Below, in pieces: positions 7,975 through 17,440 of a stretch of DNA of 64,000 nucleotides. The notes under the pieces are model-generated. The model searched no databases. It was not told where the DNA came from and worked only from the letters and a program-made list of their open reading frames with translations. The position numbers and the translations under genes are program-made. The stretch is from the NCBI RefSeq assembly GCF_044788715.1, contig NZ_CP173170.1:1054001-1118000 (forward strand). The letters are read 5' to 3'. Position 1 is the first letter of the stretch. The number at the start of each line of letters is the position of its first letter. The DNA comes from Methylotuvimicrobium sp018830325. Its GTDB lineage: Bacteria; Pseudomonadota; Gammaproteobacteria; Methylococcales; Methylomonadaceae.

Positions 7975-8930
7975 TGCGGCAAAAGGGTTTGGCATTGGTG
8001 TTGGTGCTTTGGGTGCTGACGTTGTTAACGATCATGGCCGGAAGTTTTGCGCTGAGTATGCGCCGGGAATCGTCTATAATGTTCGGTATGAAGACTAGGG
8101 CCGAGGCCCAAGCTTTTGCGGAGGCCGGCATTGCGGTGGCGGAATTGATGATGCTGGAAGAAGACCCGCTAAAACGTTGGGATGCCGACGGCCAAATTTA
8201 TGAATTTAGTTTCGATGAGGCCGTGATTCGAGTCCGCATTCTTGCGGAAAACGGCAAGGTTGACATTAATCGGGCGGAATTGGATTTGTTACTCAAACTT
8301 TTGAGGTACGCACCGATAGAGGTCGATATGCAAACGCGGGTCGCCAACGCCATTATCGATTGGCGCGACCAGGATGACGAAGCACGAGAAGACGGCGCCG
8401 AGAAAAAAGAATATCAAGCGGCCGGCTTGAGATATGCCCCTCGTAACCAAGCATTCCAGTCTCTCGAGGAATTGCAAATGGTTTTAGGCGTGGATGCCGT
8501 GCTCTATGACTGGTTGGAGCCGTTTATTACGATCGACTCCGGTCAAGCGAGTGTCGATCTTGACAAGGCTTCGGCGGAATTGCGATATATGCTGGAAAGC
8601 GAGGACGACTTTGCCGTCAAGCCGATAACGGGCGAATCCGATGCCGAGAATGCCGTTCCTAGGGTCAGATCTTTTTCGCCGACTGAGCAGGGTGGCGAGA
8701 TGCCGGGAGAATTCGAAATGCTGGGCGACGAGCAAGCGCAGCCCGGTACGCAGTCAAGCGGCGCGTTGACTATCGTTTCGGAGGCCATGGTCGGCGAGGG
8801 CGTCACGGCGGGTTTAAAGGTTTTGGTTAGGCGTTCGGATAACCCGGGCGAACTTTTTTCGGTGGCTCGATGGCAACCGATACATTCCAAAGTCCACTCT
8901 TTATTCGCCTATGAAATGGAAAATTATTGA
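7974..8930 (+). CDS. gspK: type II secretion minor pseudopilin GspK
   Basis: A 318-residue GspK, the large pseudopilin that caps the pseudopilus tip. The leader is very short (MRQKG) before LALVLVLWVLTLLTIMAGSFA. The residue at mature position 5 is not Glu, as is usual for GspK. The body contains GKVDINRAELDLLLKLL and AIIDWRDQDDEAREDGAE, the latter typical of the alpha domain, and SLEELQMVLGVD. It is the last gene of the first half of the operon, followed by 560 bases of repeats before gspL. Confidence 0.93.
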   Translation: MRQKGLALVLVLWVLTLLTIMAGSFALSMRRESSIMFGMKTRAEAQAFAEAGIAVAELMMLEEDPLKRWDADGQIYEFSFDEAVIRVRILAENGKVDINRAELDLLLKLLRYAPIEVDMQTRVANAIIDWRDQDDEAREDGAEKKEYQAAGLRYAPRNQAFQSLEELQMVLGVDAVLYDWLEPFITIDSGQASVDLDKASAELRYMLESEDDFAVKPITGESDAENAVPRVRSFSPTEQGGEMPGEFEMLGDEQAQPGTQSSGALTIVSEAMVGEGVTAGLKVLVRRSDNPGELFSVARWQPIHSKVHSLFAYEMENY

Positions 8931-9491
8931 TGAGGGCCAAGCGCCGTGGCTTGCATAGGTCACGGTCAAAACGTGTAGAAGGGGTTTACAAACCCTGCTT
9001 GCCAAGGCCTACGGTTGATAGATGCCGAGCCAAAGCTCGTAACGGAAAAGACGCAAAATAACTTCCCCCTTTGAAAAAGGGGGATTGAGGGGGGGATTTA
9101 TTTAAAAACCCAGTCCCGCCAAGGCGTCATTCCGCCAGGGATTGGCGGAATCCAGTGCCACGGATGGCAATGCAGGGCTTCATCATTGCGGGACGGATTA
9201 TTTAACCCGTCCTGCCAAGGCCGTAGGGTGCGCATCGCGCACCTTTTCACGGTACCGTGCCTGACGATAAGTCCCGACCCAGGTGCGCGATGCGCACCCT
9301 ACTATTGATGGACGCCGAGCCAAAGCTCGTGTAACGGAAAAGACGTATTATTGTCATTTTTTTCTTATAACCTAAGCTGTTTATGTAACACGGACAAATC
9401 GACTTTCATGAGACAGCTCGCCAGTCTTAACTTTAAATGAACAGTTCGTATTTTTACCCACTGAAACTCAACTAGAAACAAAACATGACCA
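8931..9491. repeat. repeat-filled gap between gspK and gspL
   Basis: No gene is supported. Seen in order: a unit GCCGAGCCAAAGCTCGT...AACGGAAAAGACG (about 9023-9051), found again at 9309-9345; a CCCCCTTTGAAAAAGGGGG hairpin near 9064; a CATTCCGCCA/TGGCGGAATCCAGTGCC unit (about 9129-9162) that recurs near 16568 and 19048; and the REP GTAGGGTGCGCATCGCGCACC with its inverted partner (9223-9302). A promoter for gspL may lie in the last 150 bases, but none is convincing. Confidence 0.7.
9223..9302. repeat. family-3 REP pair
   Basis: GTAGGGTGCGCATCGCGCAC and, about 40 bases later, its inverse GTGCGCGATGCGCACCCTAC. The same unit flanks the REP-associated transposase (13980-14065 and 14662-14743) and occurs at 21684-21762. 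Confidence 0.85.
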
Positions 9492-10604
9492 ATGCTGAAT
9501 CTTGATGCGAACATTGATCTGGATGTAAAAAAGTTTTTTCGTTGGTGGGGAAGCGAGCTTTCTCATTTATTGCCTGAAGAGATCAAGAAAATTCTTGATC
9601 AGCAACAAAGTAAACTGATTTTACGGCCTCATGCCTCCACATTCTCGTTAACCTATGAAGTCGGCGAAGCGTGCGAAAACCTTGGCGAATTTTCAAGGGA
9701 TGCGGCGGGAGTCGAGGCGATCAAGAAAATTTTGGCAAAAGATGCGCGCTACGAGAAAACCCAATTCATCGTGCGGCTTGCGCCTTCCGATGCGATTAGC
9801 AAGGAACTGACCTTTCCGATTGCCGCAGCGGAAAATTTACAGCAAGTGATTGCTTACGAAATCGATCGCCTGACCCCTTTTAACAAAGATCAAGTTTATT
9901 TTTCGGTCAAACTGGTCGAAAAAAACAAGCAGGCCGGCATCGTACGCCTCATTTTGGTGTTGACGCCAAAGGACAAATTGGATGCCGTATTGGATGAATT
10001 GACCGCATTGACGCTGCATCCGTCGCTAATCGACTACGAACCGGTAAGCAATCAACCGGAATCGGACGTCTCCCATTATAATCTCTTGCCGGAACACCGC
10101 CGGGAAAACAAAATACCTTGGCACAGCTATGTACACGGCGGTTTGGTCGCGTTGTTTTTTTTACTGCTAACCGTCGCGATGGTCTTGCCGGTTTGGTTGG
10201 AAAGCCGGGCTGTAGCGGCTCTCAGGGACGACATTGCGGTTATCGAAAAAGAAGCGAGAGTCGTTGAAAACATTCAATCGGAAATCGATACCATTATTGC
10301 GCGAGCACAACAATTGATCGCCAAAAAAAAGCAGTCGCCGGCAATCGTCGATATATTGAACACCCTCAGCGAATTGATAGAAGACGATACCTGGCTCAAT
10401 TATTTGCGTTTTAACGAAGGTCGGCTACAGTTTCAAGGCCAATCGCCGGCTGCATCGGCACTCATCTCAAAATTGGAAAAATCGGAGTTATTTGTCAATG
10501 CCCGTTTCGTGTCGCCGGTCACTCGGGATAGATTGAGCGGTTTAGAGCGTTTTCAGCTATCCGTGGACATTAAAGCTAGGAGCGATGATGACACTACTCG
10601 ATAA
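9492..10604 (+). CDS. gspL: type II secretion protein GspL (PilN-domain type)
   Basis: A 370-residue bitopic inner-membrane protein linking the cytoplasmic GspE ATPase to GspM. An actin-like cytoplasmic part (about residues 1-205) includes ELTFPIAAAENLQQVIAYEIDRLTPF, characteristic of this GspL type. One membrane segment lies near 215-238 (LVALFFLLLTVAMVLPVWL). A coiled-coil and ferredoxin-like periplasmic PilN-like domain follows (LNTLSELIEDDTWLNYL). The ATG at 9492 has no strong ribosome binding site. It overlaps gspM by 20 bases. Confidence 0.88.
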   Translation: MLNLDANIDLDVKKFFRWWGSELSHLLPEEIKKILDQQQSKLILRPHASTFSLTYEVGEACENLGEFSRDAAGVEAIKKILAKDARYEKTQFIVRLAPSDAISKELTFPIAAAENLQQVIAYEIDRLTPFNKDQVYFSVKLVEKNKQAGIVRLILVLTPKDKLDAVLDELTALTLHPSLIDYEPVSNQPESDVSHYNLLPEHRRENKIPWHSYVHGGLVALFFLLLTVAMVLPVWLESRAVAALRDDIAVIEKEARVVENIQSEIDTIIARAQQLIAKKKQSPAIVDILNTLSELIEDDTWLNYLRFNEGRLQFQGQSPAASALISKLEKSELFVNARFVSPVTRDRLSGLERFQLSVDIKARSDDDTTR

Positions 10605-11172
10605 ATACCCGCCGCAACGCCTAGCCGCCGTAGGCTTGTTGATTGCGGTCGTATTGATGGTGATCGGCTTTCTGGTGGTGCCCTTGATCAATGCCGCCTT
10701 GGACTTACGCGAAGAAAAACACGAGCTGCTGTTTCGTTTGGACCGCTATCAACGGATAACCGACAGAAAAGAAGCCGTGGCAGCCAATGTCGAAAAAATC
10801 AAGCAGGCCAATGCTGCACAAAGTTTTTTCAGCCGACACAAATCGGAGGCCCTGGCTTCCGCGGAATTACAGCAGTCGGTTAGAGCCGCGATTGCCAATG
10901 CCGGCGCCGAATTGATTAGTACTCAGGTTTTACCGAGTAAAACCGAAGGCCAATATAGTCGAATCGCGATAAAAATCAGAATGAACGGCGATATGGAAGC
11001 ATTCCGCTCGGTTTTGCTGCAACTCGAATCGGCCGTGCCCTTCATAATGATCGACGACCTTGATATCCGTCCCGAACGAGGCAGGCGCAACCGGATAACC
11101 CGAAAGATCGAGCCTAGCAATAAAATGAACATCAGCTTTCAGGCTTCCGGCTTCATGGGTAAAGAGCCATGA
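10585..11172 (+). CDS. gspM: type II secretion protein GspM (subtype b)
   Basis: A 195-residue bitopic inner-membrane protein of the assembly platform, partner of GspL. The order is a short cytoplasmic tail, a membrane segment at about residues 14-37 (AVGLLIAVVLMVIGFLVVPL), a coiled-coil (LREEKHELLFRLDRYQRI), then a periplasmic domain ending near ASGFMGKEP. Its layout fits the GspM subtype b found in Xps-like operons. Two tandem ATGs (10585 and 10588) are possible starts. It overlaps the genes on both sides. Confidence 0.85.
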   Translation: MMTLLDKYPPQRLAAVGLLIAVVLMVIGFLVVPLINAALDLREEKHELLFRLDRYQRITDRKEAVAANVEKIKQANAAQSFFSRHKSEALASAELQQSVRAAIANAGAELISTQVLPSKTEGQYSRIAIKIRMNGDMEAFRSVLLQLESAVPFIMIDDLDIRPERGRRNRITRKIEPSNKMNISFQASGFMGKEP

Positions 11173-11807
11173 TCAATCCGGCATTAGTCAAATTACTGGG
11201 CGCTGCCTGCGCGGTTTTAATCGTTATTATTGCCGGCGAATGGTGGTATTGGGGGCAGGCGAACGGCATACCGGCCGGCGAAGTCCAAACCTTACCGACA
11301 GACTATGAGGCATTGGCGTTTCCGCAATTTCAAAGCGATCGGCAGAGCGAAGACCGATATAACGATTTGGTCAGTCGCCCGCTATTTATCGAAGGCCGGC
11401 GCCCGGCGCCCGAACCGGAACCGGAAAGAGAGTCGGAAACGAGTTCGGAAACCTTGGATTGGGAGCTGACCGGTATCTATACTGTTCAGCAGAAGCCCCA
11501 TGTATTGTTACGAAGAATCAAGCCGCTACCCGATCAAAAAAACCATAAAAAAATGCCCGTGGAAGAAGAGGTCGACGGTTGGCGCTTAGTTGAAATTTTA
11601 CCGGATAAAGCGATATTCGAAAGAGGCATGGAGCGGCAAGAATTGATTTTGAGAAAACCGAAACAAAAAGAACCGCCTCCCGGAAGACGCCCGCTTAAAC
11701 CGCCACAGCGTCCGGCAGTGCCGCAGCTACCGCCGGCAGCTCCTCAAGCAACGCCGGACAACGGCTTAAGTGAACCTGATTCAGCAACAACTACACAAGA
11801 TGAATAA
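11169..11807 (+). CDS. gspN: XpsN/GspC-like inner-membrane protein
   Basis: A 212-residue protein with a membrane anchor at about residues 5-28. A periplasmic part follows with a GspC homology-region-like motif (SRPLFIEGRRP then LDWELTGIYTV), and a Pro-rich C-terminus. Position between M and D matches xpsN in the Xanthomonas Xps operon (E-F-G-H-I-J-K-L-M-N-D). There XpsN takes the role of GspC in connecting the platform to the GspD secretin. The start overlaps gspM by 4 bases and the end overlaps the chosen gspD start by 8. Function by position and motif, not by strong identity. Confidence 0.7.
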   Translation: MINPALVKLLGAACAVLIVIIAGEWWYWGQANGIPAGEVQTLPTDYEALAFPQFQSDRQSEDRYNDLVSRPLFIEGRRPAPEPEPERESETSSETLDWELTGIYTVQQKPHVLLRRIKPLPDQKNHKKMPVEEEVDGWRLVEILPDKAIFERGMERQELILRKPKQKEPPPGRRPLKPPQRPAVPQLPPAAPQATPDNGLSEPDSATTTQDE

Positions 11808-13983
11808 AGTAAACCGAATCCACGCGACTGTTTTGGCATTGTTAACCCTATCGGTTACCGGGTGTGAATTGTTAGGCCCTCAGACCCGGCAAAAATTGTC
11901 TTTGCAGCAGCCCAAAGTCGACGACCTCGAAGCGCACCAAAAGTTTTTCGAACAATTGGGGGAAGAAACCAAAGCAGAAGATAAAGACAAGCTGCATGCC
12001 GAAATTTATCCAGGTTCCGGCCGTCCGGTCGGCGATACGATCGGGCGGCCGGGGCCGGCCAGAGGTCCGGGTTCTTTTAGTTTGAATTTCGACGAAGCTG
12101 ACCTTGGCGAGGTCGCGAAGGTCATTATCGGCGACATTTTGGGGAAGAATTATGTGTTGAGCCCTAAAGTCGCCGGCAAGGTCACCCTGCAAACGACCCA
12201 GCCGTTGACCCGCGAGCAAGTGCTGCCGACGCTGGAAATGTTGTTGAGCATGAATAGCGCGGCCTTGGTCAAGGACGAGGGCGGCGTTTATCATATCGAA
12301 CCGGCAGCCGATGCCCTCTATACCTCGGCCTTGTCGCTGGCCGATCGGCGCGGGCGTGTATTGCCGGCCGGTTATCAAGTCAGCGTCATTCCGGTCAGGA
12401 ACGTCGGCGTCGACAATATCGTCGAAATACTCAAGCCGCTGATGCAAGAAAAAACCCTGTTGCATGCCGACCCTTCCAGAAACCTGTTGCTGGTGGGCGG
12501 CACCGCGGCCGAGTTGTTGCGCGTACAAGAAATCGTCGGGATTTTCGATGTCGATATGATGCGCGGTCGGTCGTTCGCGCTGTTTCCGTTGACGCATGTC
12601 GACCCGCCGACCTTGATCGAAGAACTGGAACAAATTTTCGATAAAAAAGCCAAGGAGGATGAAAGCCAATTTTTCCGCTTCATCGCGATCGAGCGCATGA
12701 ATGCGATTCTGGCGATCACGCACCAATCGCGTTATCTGAGCGACATCGAAAACTGGATCATCCGGCTTGATCGGGCGCAGTCGGCGACCGGCGGCGGCGT
12801 CAATGTCTATAAAGTACAGCATGTAGATGCCGTGCAATTAGCCGCGACCCTGAGCGAAATCTACGGCGTCCCGGCTTCCCAAGTCGGCATGGGGCAGGCT
12901 TCTGTCGCGGCGGGGCGAAGATCGGTGGAAGTCACCAGTCGTCCGCAACAGAGTGGCGGACTAGGAGGGCGAAGCAGCCAGATTCGCCAAGTACAACGTC
13001 CGATGCAAACGCCCGGCATGGCTGCAGGTACCGGGGTCAAGGTCAAGGGCGTCGAGGACGTGCGCATCATCCCCGACGAAATCAACAACTCGCTCGTGAT
13101 CGTCGCGACCGCGCAGGAATACAACGTGATCAAAGGCGTGATCAAGCAATTGGACGTGATGCCATTACAGGTCTTGATCGATGCGACGATTGTAGATGTG
13201 ACTTTGACGGATAGGTTGCAATACGGCATACGATGGTTTTTTGAACATGGCGATGGCGCTGTTAGTGGAGGCGGGGCTACGAGTATTGTTGATACTGTTA
13301 CTCCAATTGCTTTAGGCGCGGTATCGGGCGGATTCGGCTATGCTTTTTTGGCAAAGGATGTTAAAGCGGTTTTGAACGCAGAAGCCTCTAAAGGCAATAC
13401 CAATGTCATTGCATCTCCATCATTAATGGTGCTTAATAATCAGGAAGCGTCGATACAAGTCGGTAGAGAGATATCGCTGAGAACGGGCTCGACAACCCCT
13501 GTTGGTCCTGGCGCAGGGGGGTTAGATGCTGCGCTTATTCAAACCCAACAATTGCAGCAGCGGCAAACCGGCGTCAAATTGAAAATCAAACCCCGGGTCA
13601 ATGCCGGCGGTCTAGTCATCATGGAAATCGAGCAGAGTGTAGAAAATGTCCTCATAGGTGAAGCAAATACTAGTACCACAGGCAATCCGGACATACAAAC
13701 CCGAGAAATCATGAGTTCGGTCGCGGTACAAAGCGGTGAAACACTTGTGTTGGGTGGTCTAATACAAGAGGATAATGGTTTTGGAAAAGCGGGGGTTCCT
13801 TGGTTGCATGAATTGCCGCTGATTGGGGCTTTATTTGGTAGTACATCTTATGATAATACAAAAACCGAATTGGTTATCCTATTGACCCCTCGAGTCGTCA
13901 CCGGACGCCAAGATGCTAGATTGGTCACCGACGAATTCAAGCGCAAACTGACCGGCATTTACCACATCGAACCAATCGAGTAG
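11800..13983 (+). CDS. gspD: type II secretion secretin GspD (lipoprotein)
   Basis: Outer-membrane secretin channel of the type II system, about 727 residues. The N-terminal signal peptide ends in a lipobox (LSVTGC), so it is probably a lipidated, self-piloting secretin. N0-N3 domains follow (FDEADLGEVAKVIIGDILGK, HVDPPTLIEELEQIF and others). The C-terminal secretin domain shows VLIDATIVDVTLTDRLQYG, VIASPSLMVLNNQEA and TELVILLTPRVV. I prefer the ATG at 11800 because it leaves a normal lipoprotein signal; a GTG at 11770 would add 10 residues. Neither has a good ribosome binding site. The TAG stop (13981-13983) lies inside a REP sequence. Part of the secretin domain (about 13240-13860) is more AT-rich in codon use than the N-domains. 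Confidence 0.93.
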   Translation: MNKVNRIHATVLALLTLSVTGCELLGPQTRQKLSLQQPKVDDLEAHQKFFEQLGEETKAEDKDKLHAEIYPGSGRPVGDTIGRPGPARGPGSFSLNFDEADLGEVAKVIIGDILGKNYVLSPKVAGKVTLQTTQPLTREQVLPTLEMLLSMNSAALVKDEGGVYHIEPAADALYTSALSLADRRGRVLPAGYQVSVIPVRNVGVDNIVEILKPLMQEKTLLHADPSRNLLLVGGTAAELLRVQEIVGIFDVDMMRGRSFALFPLTHVDPPTLIEELEQIFDKKAKEDESQFFRFIAIERMNAILAITHQSRYLSDIENWIIRLDRAQSATGGGVNVYKVQHVDAVQLAATLSEIYGVPASQVGMGQASVAAGRRSVEVTSRPQQSGGLGGRSSQIRQVQRPMQTPGMAAGTGVKVKGVEDVRIIPDEINNSLVIVATAQEYNVIKGVIKQLDVMPLQVLIDATIVDVTLTDRLQYGIRWFFEHGDGAVSGGGATSIVDTVTPIALGAVSGGFGYAFLAKDVKAVLNAEASKGNTNVIASPSLMVLNNQEASIQVGREISLRTGSTTPVGPGAGGLDAALIQTQQLQQRQTGVKLKIKPRVNAGGLVIMEIEQSVENVLIGEANTSTTGNPDIQTREIMSSVAVQSGETLVLGGLIQEDNGFGKAGVPWLHELPLIGALFGSTSYDNTKTELVILLTPRVVTGRQDARLVTDEFKRKLTGIYHIEPIE

Positions 13984-14065
13984 GCTGCGCATCGCGCACC
14001 TTGCCACGGTGCCGAATCCAACGAAACGTCGCGGCACCGAATCCGGTGCGCGATGCGCACCCTAC
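13980..14065. repeat. family-3 REP pair, left flank of the transposase
   Basis: Inverted pair TAGGCTGCGCATCGCGCACC and GGTGCGCGATGCGCACCCTA. Its first bases supply the gspD stop codon. It is followed by TTTAACGAAATCAT, which also follows the right-flank REP. Confidence 0.85.
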
Positions 14066-14098
14066 ATTTAACGAAATCATTTATTTGTGGAGGATGGT

Positions 14099-14659
14099 AT
14101 GGCCGATTATCGGCGCTGTTATGTGCCAGGAGGAACCTATTTCTTCACGGTGGTTACAGTCCGTCGCGCGGAAATTTTGGCAAACGACCGGGCAAGGGAT
14201 TGTTTGCGTAACGCGATCCGCTATTGCCGTTCGGAGCTACCCTTTCAAATCGATGGATTGGTAATGTTGCCGGATCATGTTCATGCAATATGGACAATGC
14301 CGGCAGACGACTGTGATTATTCGAAACGTTGGGGTATTGTTAAAAAACGCTTCACACAAATTTGGTTGGAATCTGGCGGCCCGGAGCAAACAATCAGCGC
14401 TTCGCGTTTACGCAGACGAAGACGCGGCATTTGGCAGCCGCGTTTTTGGGAGCATCTCATACGCGACGAACGGGATTACCACAATCATTTCGATTATCTG
14501 CATTTCAATCCGGTGAAACATGGTTTGGTTGAGAATGTGGTTGATTGGCCGTATTCATCGTTCCATTATTGGGTAAAACAAGGCGTTTATACTGCCGATT
14601 GGGGGTCGAGCGCTAAAGAGCATGAGGTGCTCTCAAGCATACAATGCGAAGGTGAATAA
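14099..14659 (+). mobile_element. REP-associated tyrosine transposase (RAYT)
   Basis: A 186-residue Y1/HUH-type nuclease of the REP-associated (RAYT, TnpA_REP) branch of the IS200/IS605 superfamily. These enzymes cut and rejoin single-stranded REP hairpins. The metal-binding HUH motif is His60-Val-His62 (MLPDHVHAIW). The probable catalytic Tyr133 is in FDYLHFNPVKHGLV, and a basic stretch (RLRRRRR) lies near 103-109. I chose the ATG at 14099 because GGAGG lies 5 bases before it. REP pairs flank it on both sides in the same orientation, the usual single-copy RAYT arrangement. The frame is intact, so it could be active. Confidence 0.9.
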
Positions 14660-14661
14660 CC

Positions 14662-14743
14662 GTAGGGTGCGCATCGCGCACCATTTGACGGCGTCGAACT
14701 CCATTACACAGTACCAGACCCAGGTGCGCGATGCGCACCCTAC
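14662..14743. repeat. family-3 REP pair, right flank of the transposase
   Basis: GTAGGGTGCGCATCGCGCAC with its inverse GTGCGCGATGCGCACCCTAC, followed by TTTAACGAAATCAT. The orientation is the same as the left flank at 13980-14065, so the transposase gene sits between direct copies of the REP pair. Confidence 0.88.
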
Positions 14744-14883
14744 CTTTAACGAAATCATCGCGAAGATATCCATGCCTAATCGCCCCTATCCCGAAATAAA
14801 TTACGGTAAGCGTGCTTAATTGTTATAAAATAATGAGTTTTTCAACGACTCGATATTTTTCAATGGTAATCGGCGATTAAATT

Positions 14884-15336
14884 ATGCGATGTCCCTTTTG
14901 TTCGGCGCAAGATACCCGAGTGATCGATTCCAGATTGGCGAATGAAGGCGATCAAGTCCGAAGGCGCCGCGAATGCTCGGTCTGTAAGGAACGTTTTACG
15001 ACTTTCGAACAGGCCGAGTTGAGTCTGCCGCGCGTGATCAAACGAGGCGGCGCAAGAGAGCCTTTCGACGAACAAAAACTTCGCGCCGGTATGTTGCGTG
15101 CCTTGGAAAAGAGGCCGGTGGACAGTGATGCGATCGAGCAGGCCATTAGTCGGATCATCAAAGAGTTGGCGACGAAAGGCGAGCGCGAGATAAAGGCTCA
15201 TGAATTGGGTGAAAAAGTCATGAAGGAGCTCAGCATGCTCGATCATGTCGCCTATGTCAGATTCGCTTCGGTCTATCGAAGTTTCGAGGATGTCAGCGAA
15301 TTTACCGATATGATCGAGCATTTGAAGCGGCAATAA
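14884..15336 (+). CDS. nrdR: transcriptional repressor NrdR
   Basis: A 150-residue regulator that binds NrdR boxes upstream of ribonucleotide reductase genes and senses ATP/dATP. The N-terminal zinc ribbon has four Cys (CPFCSAQ and CSVCKERF), with the VIDSR and RRRRECSVCKERFTTFE motifs. An ATP-cone follows from about residue 47 (PRVIKRGGAREPFDEQKL). The protein is full length. It starts the riboflavin cluster: ribD begins one base after its stop, a common gammaproteobacterial order. Confidence 0.96.
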   Translation: MRCPFCSAQDTRVIDSRLANEGDQVRRRRECSVCKERFTTFEQAELSLPRVIKRGGAREPFDEQKLRAGMLRALEKRPVDSDAIEQAISRIIKELATKGEREIKAHELGEKVMKELSMLDHVAYVRFASVYRSFEDVSEFTDMIEHLKRQ

Positions 15337-15337
15337 G

Positions 15338-16429
15338 ATGACTTCAGTGTGGCATCCGGACGAATTTTACATGGCCCGGGCGATTCAATTGGCGCATAAC
15401 GGCCTGTACACGACGCAACCGAATCCGCGTGTCGGTTGCGTGTTGGTCAAGGATGGCTCGATTATCGCCGAAGGTTGGCATGCTCGGGCCGGCGAAGGTC
15501 ATGCCGAAGTCGAAGCGCTCAAGCGAGCGCAAAGTCCCGAAGGGGCGACGGTTTATGTTACCTTGGAGCCTTGCAGTCATCACGGGCGCACCCCGCCTTG
15601 TTGCGAGGCCTTGATCAAAGCCGGCGTAGTCCGAGTTGTTGCGGCCATGCAAGATCCTAACCCTCTGGTTTCCGGTCGAGGTTTGACGAGATTAAATGAC
15701 GCCGGTATCGATGTGCGCTGCGGTGTTTTGCAAAACGAAGCGATGAAACTGAATCCGGGCTTCATTAAACGCATGCAAACGGGTTTGCCGTTTGTACGCG
15801 GCAAGTTGGCGATGAGTTTGGACGGACGCACCGCGATGGCTTCCGGCGAGAGTAAATGGATCACTTCGGATCAATCCAGAGCCGATGTACATCGATATCG
15901 CGCCCGCAGTTCGGCGATTTTGACCGGTATCAATACGGTGTTGGCCGACGATCCGGCCTTGAATGCGCGGGTCGAATTCGAAACCCTGCAGCCGGCCAGA
16001 GTCGTGCTCGATACCCGTCTTAGGATGCCGCCGACTGCGCGTTTATTGACATTGCCGGGCCGCAATGTGCTTGTGACTTGTTCCCAGGACAGAAGTAAAA
16101 TCGATGCGCTGCAACAATTAGGCGCAGAAGTGTATTGCGTTGCCGAGCGAAGCGGCAAGGTCGATTTGTCCGCCGTGATGGATTTGTTGGGGCGATTGCA
16201 GTTTAACGAGATATTTATCGAAGCAGGCCCGACCTTGAGCGGGGCTTTGTTAGCCGAAAATCTTGTAGACGAATGGCTCATCTACATGTCGACTAATGTA
16301 TTGGGTGATGAAGGCCGAGGGTTGTTCCGTTTGCCGGGGCTTGAAAAAATGGCCGATAAAAAACATTTAAGCGTATGCGATATCAGACAAATAGGGCCGG
16401 ATATCAGGCTGACGCTGAAGCCGGATTGA
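15338..16429 (+). CDS. ribD: bifunctional riboflavin deaminase/reductase RibD
   Basis: A 363-residue bifunctional enzyme of riboflavin synthesis. The N-terminal deaminase has the zinc site HAEVEAL with PCSHHGRTPPCCEAL (about residues 50-90). The C-terminal reductase begins near residue 145 (PFVRGKLAMSLDGRTAMASGESKWIT) and ends with IFIEAGPTLSGALL. Two steps from the GTP-derived pyrimidine are carried by one chain. It is one base downstream of nrdR and separated from ribE by 354 bases of repeats. Confidence 0.95.
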   Translation: MTSVWHPDEFYMARAIQLAHNGLYTTQPNPRVGCVLVKDGSIIAEGWHARAGEGHAEVEALKRAQSPEGATVYVTLEPCSHHGRTPPCCEALIKAGVVRVVAAMQDPNPLVSGRGLTRLNDAGIDVRCGVLQNEAMKLNPGFIKRMQTGLPFVRGKLAMSLDGRTAMASGESKWITSDQSRADVHRYRARSSAILTGINTVLADDPALNARVEFETLQPARVVLDTRLRMPPTARLLTLPGRNVLVTCSQDRSKIDALQQLGAEVYCVAERSGKVDLSAVMDLLGRLQFNEIFIEAGPTLSGALLAENLVDEWLIYMSTNVLGDEGRGLFRLPGLEKMADKKHLSVCDIRQIGPDIRLTLKPD

Positions 16430-16783
<354 letters not shown>

Positions 16784-17440
16784 ATGTTTACAGGTATTAT
16801 TCTGGCAATCGGCAGCATTGCCGCGATCGAACCTAAAGCCGGCGATTGCCGACTTAAAATAAGCACCGGCAAGTTGCCGCTGGCCGACGCTCAATTGGGT
16901 GATAGCATTGCAGTCAACGGTGTTTGCCTAACTGCGGTCGAGTTGGGCCGGGATTATTTTTATGCCGACGTATCGAACGAAACGTTGGCGCGCACGACCT
17001 TGAAAACGGCTAGGGTGGGCACGCGGGTCAATCTGGAATTGGCATTGATGCCGTCGACACGCATGGGCGGGCATATTGTTAGCGGTCATGTCGACGGTAT
17101 CGGTACGGTACTCGATAAACACTCCGACGGCCGCTCTTATCGTTTTCGCTTCAAGGCGCCGGACAATCTGGCGAAATATATCGCTGAAAAAGGTTCGATT
17201 TGTATCAACGGCATTAGCTTGACCGTCAATGAAGTCGACGGCGCGGTGTTCGGCGTCAATATCGTGCCGCATACTCTACAGGAAACGACGCTTGGCGATA
17301 CCGAAGCCGGTGATAAAGTGAATCTCGAAGTCGATTTGCTGGCCCGCTACCTGGAGCGCTTGATGGCCGGCGATTCGGCGGCGCGCTGCAAGGGCGGCGT
17401 GACCGAACAATTATTGAAAAGCAGTGGTTTTCTAAACTAA
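16784..17440 (+). CDS. ribE: riboflavin synthase alpha chain
   Basis: A 218-residue homotrimeric riboflavin synthase that dismutates two 6,7-dimethyl-8-ribityllumazine molecules. The start MFTGIILAIGSIAAIEP is canonical. Two lumazine-binding repeats are visible: GDSIAVNGVCLTAVEL with MGGHIVSGHVDGIG, and GSICINGISLTVNEV with NIVPHTLQETTL. ribBA follows directly after the stop. The leader is unusual: a TTCACTA heptamer array takes the place of a clear ribosome binding site. Confidence 0.95.
   Translation: MFTGIILAIGSIAAIEPKAGDCRLKISTGKLPLADAQLGDSIAVNGVCLTAVELGRDYFYADVSNETLARTTLKTARVGTRVNLELALMPSTRMGGHIVSGHVDGIGTVLDKHSDGRSYRFRFKAPDNLAKYIAEKGSICINGISLTVNEVDGAVFGVNIVPHTLQETTLGDTEAGDKVNLEVDLLARYLERLMAGDSAARCKGGVTEQLLKSSGFLN

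Noticed and set aside
11872..12837. Open frame of about 320 codons on the minus strand opposite gspD
   Set aside because: It lies wholly within the N-domain region of gspD, has no ribosome binding site, and its Arg/Gln/His-rich composition is what codon bias on the other strand gives.
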